A DNA stretch of 10,196 nucleotides from positions 1 through 10,196 of the forward strand of contig DASZBX010000102.1 in NCBI GenBank assembly GCA_035943635.1, read 5' to 3'. Positions 1 through 5,851 of the stretch are shown piece by piece. How positions within the stretch are numbered: position 1 is the stretch's first letter; the number at the start of each line of letters is the position of its first letter. The DNA is from DASZBX01 sp035943635 (GTDB taxonomy: Bacteria > Actinomycetota > Actinomycetes > Streptomycetales > Catenulisporaceae). Under the pieces are notes generated by a model. That model was not told the origin of the DNA and searched no databases. It was given only the letters and a program-made list of their open reading frames with translations. Both the position numbers and the translations under genes were made by a program.

Positions 1-647
1 TCCCAGGCGGCCTGCCTGTCGGGCGGGATCGTGCCGGCGACGCGCACGGCGCCCTCTTCGGCCCGGGCCGTGAGCGCGCTGCCGAGGCCGGCGGAAGTCA
101 GCCGATCGGTCATGAAGCGGGCGGCGTCGGCGGCGCCCTGCCCCGGATGGGCGGCGGCCCCGGCCCGGCCGGGGTCGATCCCGGCCGCCCCGGCCGCCTG
201 ACCGAAGCCGCCGGTGACGAGATAGAGAGACACGCACGCGCCCAGAAGGAAAAGCCCCATGGCCAAAACCGTCGTGGGCGAACGCGACGCGCCCTGCTTC
301 CCCACTATCGTCGGGTGAGGCGGTTCGTCCTGCAGGGCCGGCACGGGACCCTCGATGCGCAAGCGCACGTCGCCGATCGCGATATCAACTGGAAATCCCA
401 GGATGACGACATCCTCGCGCTCGATCGGCTTGCCGCCGATGACGATGCCCTCCGAAAGGGCTTCGAGAATTACCTCGTCGATCGCCAGATCCAGCGTGAA
501 ATGCCGCGACGCCAGCCCGGGGTCGGTCAGCACCACGTCGGCGGACTGGTCATGACCGAAGACATGCAGGCCGGACGGCAGCGCGAGTACGGCGCCGGTG
601 TGGGCGCCCGTCAGCACGGAAACGGTGAAGGGTGTGTTCGCGTCCAT
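1..647 (-). CDS. sctD: SctD, inner-membrane ring protein of type III secretion (N-terminal 215 residues; gene continues beyond the window edge)
   Basis: SctD forms the outer of the two inner-membrane rings; its cytoplasmic FHA-like domain docks the sorting platform (SctK), and its periplasmic domains stack under the secretin. Read on the minus strand from ATG 647-645, 215 codons are open to the edge. Residues 1-100 look like an FHA fold, with GLHVFGHDQSADVVL at 26-40 and the FHA-type motif SRH at 47-49. A single membrane segment lies at about 125-146, after a basic stretch (KQGASRS). The following Gly/Ala-rich linker leads to the start of a periplasmic ring-building module at about 173-215. 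This is the usual SctD topology: cytoplasmic N-terminus, one membrane span, periplasmic C-terminus. A GAGGAAGG-like ribosome site precedes the ATG. It lies downstream of a small gene on the same strand and diverges from the sctC-sctU operon. Family assignment is by topology, motif and context; the C-terminus is unseen. Confidence 0.85.
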   Translation of the reverse strand, partial: MDANTPFTVSVLTGAHTGAVLALPSGLHVFGHDQSADVVLTDPGLASRHFTLDLAIDEVILEALSEGIVIGGKPIEREDVVILGFPVDIAIGDVRLRIEGPVPALQDEPPHPTIVGKQGASRSPTTVLAMGLFLLGACVSLYLVTGGFGQAAGAAGIDPGRAGAAAHPGQGAADAARFMTDRLTSAGLGSALTARAEEGAVRVAGTIPPDRQAAW

Positions 648-740
648 GGCAGAGCCCTTCCTCGAAAATGCCGACCGTCAGCGGTCGCCACCGACGCTCG
701 AGTACGCTCGCCGGCACGGTCGTGGAGACCGCCGGGCGAA

Positions 741-770
741 AGGCGGAAGGGGACGCGCCCCCTTCCGCCT
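741..770 (-). terminator. Perfect 12-bp inverted repeat with 6-nt loop between the small gene and sctD
   Basis: Arms at 741-752 and 759-770 are perfectly complementary (AGGCGGAAGGGG / CCCCTTCCGCCT), with loop 753-758. The hairpin starts 7 bases after the stop of the 53-codon gene and lies about 95 bases upstream of the sctD start. No run of U follows on the minus strand, so it is not a textbook intrinsic terminator. It could be a partial terminator or an mRNA 3'-end stabiliser that lets the small upstream gene be expressed well above sctD. The structure is seen directly; the role is inferred. Confidence 0.6.
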
Positions 771-776
771 GCCGGA

Positions 777-938
777 TCAGCTCTGCGGCCGCTGCTGAGA
801 AGCGTCGAGCTCGACCTTCTTCTCGGTGGTGATGGCGGTGATCTTCGCCGATTCCGAGATCGCCTGATTGAAGGCGGCGGTCATGGCATCGGTGGCGCTG
901 TTGTCGCTGGAAGTGGATACGGGGGCTGCCGCTGTCAT
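777..938 (-). CDS. Small 53-residue protein upstream of sctD; candidate needle/pilus subunit (NopA/SctF-like)
   Basis: Read on the minus strand from ATG 938-936 to TGA 779-777, this encodes 53 residues. A strong ribosome site (AGGAGAG, about 6 bases before ATG) supports it as real. The N-terminal third is rich in small and polar residues (Ala, Ser, Thr). The rest is a likely amphipathic helix with AAFNQAISES at 21-30 and a Lys/Glu-rich tail. There is no signal peptide, membrane segment or cysteine, as expected for a type III-exported subunit. As I recall, the rhizobial T3SS pilin gene nopA sits just upstream of the sctD-like gene y4yQ, which is the same relative position. The protein is shorter than typical needle subunits (about 70-85 residues), and I do not recognise its sequence. 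It could instead be another small secreted or regulatory protein. Gene reality is fairly sure; function is inferred from context. Confidence 0.65.
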   Translation of the reverse strand: MTAAAPVSTSSDNSATDAMTAAFNQAISESAKITAITTEKKVELDASQQRPQS

Positions 939-1152
939 TTGGCTCTCCTGTTACTTCATTGGAATGGCATTACAAGCTGCGCGAAGTGACCTGATCTTGT
1001 AGTCAAGACTCACGTCCCACCCCTCCAACGGCTTTCCGAAGATAGCGTCCGCATCGGTGAGGTGTTCCTAGGATCTATAAATCGGCGACGCGGTCAAGCG
1101 GCCTATCGGATTTCTTAATTAAATTCTAACGCCATAATTATTTTTCAAAATT

Positions 1153-1165
1153 TCGTCATCTTGTA
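1153..1165 (+). promoter_or_regulatory. Possible degenerate tts-box half (TtsI-type regulator site), weak
   Basis: TCGTCATCTTGTA at 1153-1165 resembles the first half of the rhizobial tts box as I remember it (TCGTCAGNTTNTCGAAAGCT). The second half (TCGAAAGCT) is not preserved; AATTTCATT follows instead. It lies about 130 bases upstream of sctC in the expected orientation. Without the second half and without a visible ttsI gene it is only a hint. Confidence 0.15.
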
Positions 1166-1229
1166 ATTTCATTTTTTCTTATGGTCTCAAAAAAATATTT
1201 ATTTGCGAGCATTGGGTTTCTGCTCCCAA

Positions 1230-1274
1230 GCTTCCGTCCGAAGCGCAACCGAGAAGACGCCCTGTCTTCGAAGA
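1230..1274 (+). promoter_or_regulatory. Tandem hairpins in the leader of the sctC-sctU operon
   Basis: Two short perfect inverted repeats with 5-nt loops follow each other: GCTTC (1230-1234) with GAAGC (1240-1244), and GAAGAC (1253-1258) with GTCTTC (1264-1269). The right arm of the second overlaps a perfect 10-bp palindrome, TCTTCGAAGA, at 1265-1274, so the pairings are mutually exclusive. The palindrome ends 6 bases before the GGGAG ribosome site of sctC. They may shape translation of the first gene or be a dyad operator; the arms are seen, the role is not known. Confidence 0.35.
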
Positions 1275-1293
1275 AACGACGGGAGTGCGGCGC

Positions 1294-1896
1294 ATGTATG
1301 GAGGATTTCGGATTGGGGCGTTGATCTTTTGGCGGAGCGTTGGCGCGTTTGGTATTTTTGCGGGGCTTGTTGGGGGCGGCGTTGCGGTTGGCGGGGATGG
1401 GGTTGGTCCTCGGGCGCCAGCGTGGCAGGTGACGCGGTTTGACTATGCGGTCATCGACCAGGATCTTCGTCAGGTTTTGCAGGAGTTTGGCCGGAACATG
1501 GGGCTGGTCGTGCGGCTCAGCGACGACATACACGGCCGGGTGCACAACATGTCGAGCAGCCAGTCGGCCGCGGCCTTTCTCGACGCGCTGTCGGCCGAAC
1601 AGAACCTCGTCTGGTACGACGACGGGGCGGTGCTGCATGTGTCGACCGTCGACGACGTGCAGTCGAAGATCCTGCCGCTCGCCGGCACGTCGTTCCAGCA
1701 GCTGAACGACGCGCTCGGGCAATTGGGCCTCACCGGCAAGCGCTTTGGCCTGCGTGCCAGCACCAACGCCAGTCTCGTGAACGTTACCGGGCCGTCCGAC
1801 TACGTGGCGCTCGTCGAGCAGACGATCGCCGTCATGGGGCAGGCGCACGGCCGCGAGGTCCGCGTCATCCGCGGCCGCGGCGGTTCGGATTCGTAA
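1294..1896 (+). CDS. rhcC1: SctC N-terminal piece (split secretin, RhcC1/NolW type)
   Basis: This encodes the periplasmic N-terminal part of the type III outer-membrane secretin, which stacks on SctD/SctJ. ATG 1294 is chosen because GGGAG (1281-1285) sits 8 bases upstream; a GTG at 1285 in the same frame overlaps that site. The 200-residue product begins with an export signal: a hydrophobic stretch at about 14-33 and possible cleavage after Ala-Pro-Ala at 41-43. An N0-like domain follows at about 45-120, with FDYAVIDQDLRQVLQEFG and the motif VVRLSDDIHGRV. An N1-like domain lies at about 125-185, with ASTNASLVNVTGP. There is no N3 domain, beta-barrel gate or S-domain; full SctC is 500-700 residues. 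Rhizobial systems split the secretin this way (RhcC1 plus RhcC2), and NolW likewise precedes NolB. The stop is a clean TAA and a gene start follows 26 bases later, so this looks like a natural split rather than decay. The partner gene is not in the window. Confidence 0.85.
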   Translation: MYGGFRIGALIFWRSVGAFGIFAGLVGGGVAVGGDGVGPRAPAWQVTRFDYAVIDQDLRQVLQEFGRNMGLVVRLSDDIHGRVHNMSSSQSAAAFLDALSAEQNLVWYDDGAVLHVSTVDDVQSKILPLAGTSFQQLNDALGQLGLTGKRFGLRASTNASLVNVTGPSDYVALVEQTIAVMGQAHGREVRVIRGRGGSDS

Positions 1897-1922
1897 AGCA
1901 ACCAGCAATCTTAGGACGGAGA

Positions 1923-2150
1923 ATGATCATGGGTGTCCCCGCCATCGAGCAGGCAACGACCGCGGCCACGGCCGGAACCACGACCGGTGCCGATTTCCAC
2001 CAGGCCTTGAAGCAGGCCCAGACGCAGCAATCGACCCCGCTGACCCCGGCACAGGATGCCGCATTCGAAGCCGCCGCCGTCGCCGTCCTGGAGCCGCTGA
2101 TGATGAACCAGCTTTCGGACATCCTCGGCGACGCCATGAGCGGCGAGTAG
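1923..2150 (+). CDS. Small 75-residue T3SS-linked protein of unknown function (between rhcC1 and sctI)
   Basis: This small gene lies in the operon between rhcC1 and sctI. ATG 1923 has AGGA at 1913-1916, and ATG 1929 has GGAG at 1918-1921, so the product is 75 or 73 residues. Residues 9-21 are Ala/Thr-rich. Residues 22-30 read TGADFHQAL, resembling ADFNQVLDQ of the neighbouring SctI and AAFNQA of the divergent small gene. The second half (47-72) is a likely helix ending LEPLMMNQLSDILGDAM. There is no signal peptide, membrane span or cysteine. Size and position would suit a rod, needle or other early exported subunit, or a small chaperone. I do not recognise the family and assign no function. 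Its ribosome site, GC-rich codon use and tight spacing to both neighbours support that it is real. Confidence 0.7.
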   Translation: MIMGVPAIEQATTAATAGTTTGADFHQALKQAQTQQSTPLTPAQDAAFEAAAVAVLEPLMMNQLSDILGDAMSGE

Positions 2151-2175
2151 CCATGCCGGCCGGAGAGCGAACATC

Positions 2176-2508
2176 ATGAGCGCAGCCCCCATCAGTGCCC
2201 CCGCCCCGCAGATCGAGGAGACCTCGGTCCGGGCGCATCCCGCGGCGGATTTCAACCAGGTTCTGGACCAGCAGCGCGCCCTCCACAGCGCCGCCCAGCG
2301 CCCCCAGCTCGGCCAGATGCTGTTCGACCAGGTCGACCACATCGAGAAGCAGCACGCGGCCCTCGGCCAGGCGCTCAAGACCGGCAGCGCCACCGGGCCG
2401 GAGCGCATGATCATGACCGCCTTCAACTGCGCGATCGAGACCGCGTGCCTCGGCCGCACCAGCTCCCTGGCCGGCGGCGCGGTCAAGCAACTGGTCCAGG
2501 CCCAGTAG
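2176..2508 (+). CDS. sctI: SctI, inner rod protein (NolB position)
   Basis: SctI joins the export gate to the needle inside the basal body and is itself exported by the system. The product is 110 residues, close to the family's usual 80-130. The N-terminal third is Ala/Pro-rich and probably disordered. Residues 24-32 read ADFNQVLDQ and 46-60 form a first helix (GQMLFDQVDHIEKQH). Residues 74-110 match the SctI C-terminal pattern: a turn with Gly-Pro followed by a long helix (PERMIMTAFNCAIETACLG) and the ending LVQAQ, like the Leu-x-x-x-Gln ending of rod proteins. Two cysteines (85 and 91) are unusual for a small exported subunit. GGAG at 2162-2165 is its ribosome site. The gene directly precedes sctJ, as nolB precedes nolT in rhizobia. 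Identification rests on C-terminal pattern and order. Confidence 0.75.
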   Translation: MSAAPISAPAPQIEETSVRAHPAADFNQVLDQQRALHSAAQRPQLGQMLFDQVDHIEKQHAALGQALKTGSATGPERMIMTAFNCAIETACLGRTSSLAGGAVKQLVQAQ

Positions 2509-2528
2509 CGATGAGCGGGAGCGACGGC

Positions 2529-3299
2529 ATGGCACGCGTTCGATCGATCGGGCTGTTTCTCGCCGTCGCCGTCCTGCTCGGCGGCTGCAAGACCGAGCTC
2601 TACAGCCACCTCGGCGAGAACGAGGCCAACGAGATGGTGGCGATCCTGCTGGAGCGCGGCATCGCGGCCGACCGGACCGCCGACGCCAAGGAACGCACGC
2701 TCACGGTCAATGTCGAGAAGGGCCAGTTCGCCGACGCGGTCGAGCTGCTGAAGAGCCACGGCTATCCCCGGCCGAAGTTCGCCTCCGTGCCCGAGATCTT
2801 TCCGGGCGACGGCCTCGTGACCTCGCCGGTCGCCGAACGGGCACGACTGATCTATGCCACCAGCCAGGACCTGTCGCGCACCCTCTCCGAGATCGACGGC
2901 GTGCTGACGGCGCGGGTCCAGGTCGTGCTGCCCGACAGCGATCCCATGCGCCAGCAGCCGACCACCCCGTCCGCCTCGGTGTTCATCCGGCACGGCAAGG
3001 GGGCGGCGATCGACGCGCTGGTGCCCCAGATCAAGACGATGGTCGCCAACAGCGTCCCCGGCGTCACCTACGACCATGTCACCGTCGTGCTGGTGCCGGT
3101 CGAAAGCCGCGTCGACGGCCCGGCGCTGGAAGCCGACTCCCTGACCAGCGTCGCCGGCCTCTGGGTGCACAAGAGCAGTGCCGGCCTCGCCCGCTGGCTG
3201 ATCGGCCTGCTGGCGGTCGTCGCCCTCGGCAGTTCGGGCGGCCTGGTCCTGACGCTCCATCGCCAGCGCCAGCGCAGCCCCAAGCCGGAAACGGTGTGA
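2529..3299 (+). CDS. sctJ: SctJ, inner-membrane ring lipoprotein (NolT/RhcJ)
   Basis: SctJ makes the inner of the two inner-membrane rings and is anchored by an N-terminal lipid and a C-terminal helix. ATG 2529 is preferred because GGGAG (2517-2521) lies 7 bases upstream and the product then begins with a compact lipoprotein signal; an in-frame ATG at 2511 would add six residues without a ribosome site. The 256-residue protein has a lipobox, LLGGC, with the lipidated Cys at 20. The first ring-building domain (about 22-82) includes LYSHLGENEANEMVAILL and the second (about 100-190) includes ERARLIYATSQDLSRTLSEI and ARVQVVLP. A membrane span lies at 223-243, followed by a short basic tail (HRQRQRSPKPETV). 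These are the standard YscJ/PrgK family features. The stop overlaps the ATG of sctK by one base (TGATG), implying translational coupling. Confidence 0.95.
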   Translation: MARVRSIGLFLAVAVLLGGCKTELYSHLGENEANEMVAILLERGIAADRTADAKERTLTVNVEKGQFADAVELLKSHGYPRPKFASVPEIFPGDGLVTSPVAERARLIYATSQDLSRTLSEIDGVLTARVQVVLPDSDPMRQQPTTPSASVFIRHGKGAAIDALVPQIKTMVANSVPGVTYDHVTVVLVPVESRVDGPALEADSLTSVAGLWVHKSSAGLARWLIGLLAVVALGSSGGLVLTLHRQRQRSPKPETV

Positions 3300-3967
3300 T
3301 GAGCCGGACGGGCTCTCCTGCCAGGACGGCATGGCCGGAACTGATCGCCCGGTTCGACCTCGAGCCGGCTGGCTACGCCCGCCCGGACCGGCTGGCGAGC
3401 GCCTGCGGGCTGCCGGTGGCCATCGTCGACCGCCTGCGCGGCAACGAGCGTTTCGCCGGCCGGCTGTCCGGGCGCCTCGTCTCGCACTTCGAGCTGCCGC
3501 CCTGCCGCGGCGCGCCGATCGGCGAACTGGACCTCGCACTCGCCTTGCGGCCCCCCCAGGATATCGTCGACCTGCCGAAGGTGTTCGGAGGCCTGTGGCA
3601 TGCCGCGTCGATCCGTCTCGTCATCGCGCGCGAGGATCGCCAGGCATTGATCGATGCGATCGGCCCCAGGCTCTACGGCTTTCTCCTCGGCCGCCCGCCG
3701 CTCGGGCCATCACACAAAGCGGATCGGGCGGATTTGCTGATCGGGGGCATCGCCGGCGACGGACGAGCCATCCTCGGCCATTGGCTCCAGACATTGCCGC
3801 CGGCCTTCGCCAGACGCCTCGGCCTCATGCTGCCGGACGAGAGGGCGCGCGAGCTCGGCGCGGCGGCCACCCCGCGGCGCGAGCTCGGCGCCGCGGCCAC
3901 CCCGTCCGTTCTGGCGGCGCTGGTTGGTGCCGCGGCCGAGTGGTACGCGGGACTTCCCGATGCCTGA
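3299..3967 (+). CDS. sctK: SctK, sorting-platform protein (NolU)
   Basis: SctK links the cytoplasmic domain of SctD to SctQ pods of the sorting platform. The product is 222 residues, about the usual size for this poorly conserved family. It is predicted soluble, with no signal or membrane span. Motifs typical of the YscK/NolU region include ARFDLEPAGYARPDRL near the N-terminus, LVSHFELPP and a segment beginning IGPRLYGFLLGRPP. Near the C-terminus there is a tandem 10-residue repeat, RELGAAATP, from a recent 30-bp duplication. The start overlaps the sctJ stop by one base and the end overlaps sctL by 8 bases. Family assignment rests mainly on order between SctJ and SctL, plus general resemblance; I am fairly sure. 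Confidence 0.8.
   Translation: MSRTGSPARTAWPELIARFDLEPAGYARPDRLASACGLPVAIVDRLRGNERFAGRLSGRLVSHFELPPCRGAPIGELDLALALRPPQDIVDLPKVFGGLWHAASIRLVIAREDRQALIDAIGPRLYGFLLGRPPLGPSHKADRADLLIGGIAGDGRAILGHWLQTLPPAFARRLGLMLPDERARELGAAATPRRELGAAATPSVLAALVGAAAEWYAGLPDA
3847..3904 (+). repeat. Tandem 30-bp direct repeat inside sctK
   Basis: Bases 3847-3874 recur at 3877-3904 (period 30) with a single mismatch, at 3862/3892 (G versus C). In protein this doubles the decapeptide built around RELGAAATP. The frame is kept. Near-identity at the DNA level points to a recent duplication in a tolerant, probably exposed segment close to the C-terminus of SctK. Confidence 0.9.
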
Positions 3968-4562
3968 GCTGCGCCTGCCGATCGCCATGGCCCGGATCAT
4001 CCGGGCCGACGAGGCCGTGGCCTTCCAGGACGGCTACCGGTTCCGGGACGCCGCACGGGTCGAGGCCGAGCGCAGCCGGCGCGACGCGGTCGCCGCCTTC
4101 GCCGACGAGCGGCGCCGCGGGCTGCAGGAAGGCCGCCAGGCCGGCGCCGCCGAGGCGGCGCGCCTGCTGGGCGACGCGGAGCATGCGGTCTCCAGGAGCC
4201 TCGCGGACCTGGAACAGAGCGTGGTGCTGCTCGCGGTCGACCTGGCCGAGCGGATCCTGGGCGCATCCGACGACCGGACCGCCGTGGTCCGCGCCGCCAC
4301 CCGCGCGATCGAGGACATGCGCGCCGAGGAAGACGGCGTGCTCTATGCGGCCCCCCAGCACCTGAAGGCGCTGGGCGAGCGGATGGCCGCCCTCGCCGCC
4401 GATCGCCCGGGCGGCCTCGCGGTCGAGCCCGACCTGTCGGCCGGCCCGCGCGACTGCTCGCTGATGACCGCCCGCGGCGTGATCAACCTCGGTGTCCAGG
4501 CCCAGCTCGACGCCCTGCGCGCCGGCATCCTGGCCTGGTACCGCGACGGGGGAGACCGATGA
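3960..4562 (+). CDS. sctL: SctL, ATPase stator/regulator (NolV, FliH/YscL family)
   Basis: SctL forms dimeric spokes that tether the ATPase SctN to SctQ and hold down its activity. ATG 3960 is chosen because it overlaps the sctK stop as ATGCCTGA and has GGGA about 7 bases upstream; an ORF start farther upstream would run deep into sctK. The product is 200 residues, typical for the family. After an N-terminal segment with RIIRADEAVAFQDGYRF, residues 30-80 form a charged helix with EGRQAGAAEAA, a FliH/YscL-like Glu-Gly pattern. The globular C-terminal part (about 85-195) includes VVLLAVDLAERIL and the family signature DCSLMTARGVINLGVQAQ at 165-182, which resembles the peripheral-stalk subunit fold. 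The last four bases overlap the sctN start (ATGA). Confidence 0.88.
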   Translation: MPELRLPIAMARIIRADEAVAFQDGYRFRDAARVEAERSRRDAVAAFADERRRGLQEGRQAGAAEAARLLGDAEHAVSRSLADLEQSVVLLAVDLAERILGASDDRTAVVRAATRAIEDMRAEEDGVLYAAPQHLKALGERMAALAADRPGGLAVEPDLSAGPRDCSLMTARGVINLGVQAQLDALRAGILAWYRDGGDR

Positions 4563-5851
4563 GCACCCCCCTGCCCCGGCTCGATCCCCGCCCGCTGCTG
4601 GGCCGGGTGGTCCGCGCCGTCGGGACGACCATCGAGGCCACCATGGGCGAGGCGCAGATCGGCGAGATCTGCCTGCTGCGCAATCCCCATACCGGCGAGA
4701 CGCTCCGCGCGGAAGTGATCGGCGTCAGCGACGGCAAGGCGCTCCTGACCCCGCTCGGCCGGCTCGCCGGCCTGTCGACCCGGACCGAAGTGCTGCCGAC
4801 CGGCGAGAGCCTGAGCATCGAGGTCGGGCCGGGCCTGCTCGGGCGCACGCTCGACGGCTTCGGCCAGACCATCGACGGCACCGGCTGGACGCGCAGCCCG
4901 GTCGACCGCAACTGCTCGCTCGACGGCAACGCCCCGCCCCCGCTCACCCGCACCCTGGTGAGCGAGCCCATGGCGCTCGGCATCCGCTCGATCGACGGGC
5001 TCCTCACCTGCGCCGTCGGCCAGCGCCTCGGGATCTACGGCGAGCCCGGCGCCGGTAAATCATCGCTCCTGGCGCAGATCGTGCGCGGCGCGGCAGTCGA
5101 CGTCGCCGTCGTCGCCCTCATCGGCGAGCGCGGGCGCGAGGTCGGCGAGTTCATCCAGCGCCACCTGGGCGACCGGCGCGACCGCTCGGTCGTGGTCGCC
5201 GCCACCGCCGACCGGCCCGCGGCCGAACGGGTCAAGGCCGCCATGGTCGCCACCACCATCGCCGAATATTTTCGGGACCAGGGCAAACGGGTCCTGCTGG
5301 TCGTCGACAGCATCACCCGCTTCGCCCGCGCAGTCCGCGAGATCGGCCTCGCCGCCGGCGAGCCCCCGGCCCGGCGCGGCTTCACCCCCTCCGTCTTCGC
5401 CGCCCTGCCCAGCCTGCTGGAACGCGCGGGACCAGGCGAACGCGGATCCATCACCGCCTTCTACACGGTCCTGGTCGAAGGCGACGGCACGCTCGATCCG
5501 ATCGCCGAAGAGACCCGCGCGATCCTCGACGGCCATGTCGTGCTGTCGAGCGAGCTCGCCCAGGCAGACCATTTCCCGGCGATCGACATACTGAAGAGCC
5601 GCAGCCGGGTCGCGGCCGCCGTCTGCGCCCCGGAACATACCGCCGCCGCCGGCCAGCTGCGCGCCCTCATCGCGCGCTATGGCGAGATCGAACTGATGCT
5701 GCGGGTCGGCGACTACCGGGCCGGCAGCGACCCGCTCGCCGACCGGGCGATCGCCCGCCACGGCGCGGTCACCGACTTCCTGCGCCAGGCACCCGGCGAG
5801 GTCACGGGGTGGACCGACATGCTGCATCGCCTGGACGGGCTCGTGTCATGA
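4559..5851 (+). CDS. sctN: SctN, type III secretion ATPase (RhcN)
   Basis: SctN is the hexameric ATPase under the export gate that strips chaperones and unfolds substrates. The 430-residue protein has the full set of F1/FliI-type motifs. The beta-barrel region includes GRTLDGFGQTIDGTGW. Walker A is GEPGAGKS at 161-168, with Lys167 the phosphate-binding residue. ALIGERGREVGEFI follows at about 189-202. Walker B is VLLVVDS at 245-251, with Asp250. The family signature PSVFAALPSLLERAG lies at 277-291, and EGDGTLDPIAEETRAILDGH follows. All catalytic residues I can check are present. A strong ribosome site (GGGGGAG) precedes ATG 4559, which overlaps the sctL stop by 4 bases. It is placed with T3SS rather than the flagellum because of its neighbours (secretin piece, SctJ lipoprotein, FHA-type SctD). 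Confidence 0.97.
   Translation: MSTPLPRLDPRPLLGRVVRAVGTTIEATMGEAQIGEICLLRNPHTGETLRAEVIGVSDGKALLTPLGRLAGLSTRTEVLPTGESLSIEVGPGLLGRTLDGFGQTIDGTGWTRSPVDRNCSLDGNAPPPLTRTLVSEPMALGIRSIDGLLTCAVGQRLGIYGEPGAGKSSLLAQIVRGAAVDVAVVALIGERGREVGEFIQRHLGDRRDRSVVVAATADRPAAERVKAAMVATTIAEYFRDQGKRVLLVVDSITRFARAVREIGLAAGEPPARRGFTPSVFAALPSLLERAGPGERGSITAFYTVLVEGDGTLDPIAEETRAILDGHVVLSSELAQADHFPAIDILKSRSRVAAAVCAPEHTAAAGQLRALIARYGEIELMLRVGDYRAGSDPLADRAIARHGAVTDFLRQAPGEVTGWTDMLHRLDGLVS

Larger units (their letters stand above)
939..1293. promoter_or_regulatory. Divergent intergenic control region with an AT-rich core
   Basis: This 355-base gap separates the minus-strand small gene/sctD unit from the + strand sctC-sctU operon, so both promoters should lie here. 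Bases 1111-1200 are only about 20% GC (18 of 90, counted by hand), against about 64-79% in the coding samples I counted, and include TTAATTAA and several A/T runs. I found no convincing -35/-10 pair on either strand and no clear sigma-54 or HrpL-type box. Short palindromes are present: AGTCaaGACT at 1001-1010 and TCCTAGGA at 1066-1073. Such AT-rich islands upstream of secretion operons are often targets of xenogeneic silencers or Ros/MucR-type regulators; that role is inferred. Confidence 0.6.

Noticed and set aside
147..989. Plus-strand open frame (280 codons) opposite sctD and the small gene
   Set aside because: Antisense to the FHA/membrane-span protein; the Gly/Arg-rich product has no domain and runs through the hairpin and both minus-strand genes.
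969..1006. Minus-strand promoter made of TTGACT (1006-1001) and TGTAAT (974-969)
   Set aside because: The spacer would be 26 bases, far from 16-18; no -10-like sequence lies at the correct distance.
1028..1073. HrpL-type (GGAAC...CCAC) or tts-box site on the minus strand near CTTCGGAAAGCC
   Set aside because: GGAAC is present but no CCAC box at the right spacing; the tts-like part has an extra base and lacks the GTCAG half.
2511..2528. Upstream ATG 2511 as the sctJ start
   Set aside because: No ribosome site before it, whereas ATG 2529 has GGGAG at good spacing and gives a compact lipoprotein signal.
1911..3539. Long minus-strand open frame (542 codons) opposite rhcC1-sctK
   Set aside because: It lies antisense to five recognisable genes; its product is low-complexity Arg/Gly/Ala-rich and matches nothing. 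Long antisense frames are expected at this GC content.
3331..4365. Plus-strand open frame (344 codons) across sctK and sctL in another frame
   Set aside because: Arg/Pro/Ala-rich frame shadow overlapping two genes with motifs and coupled starts.
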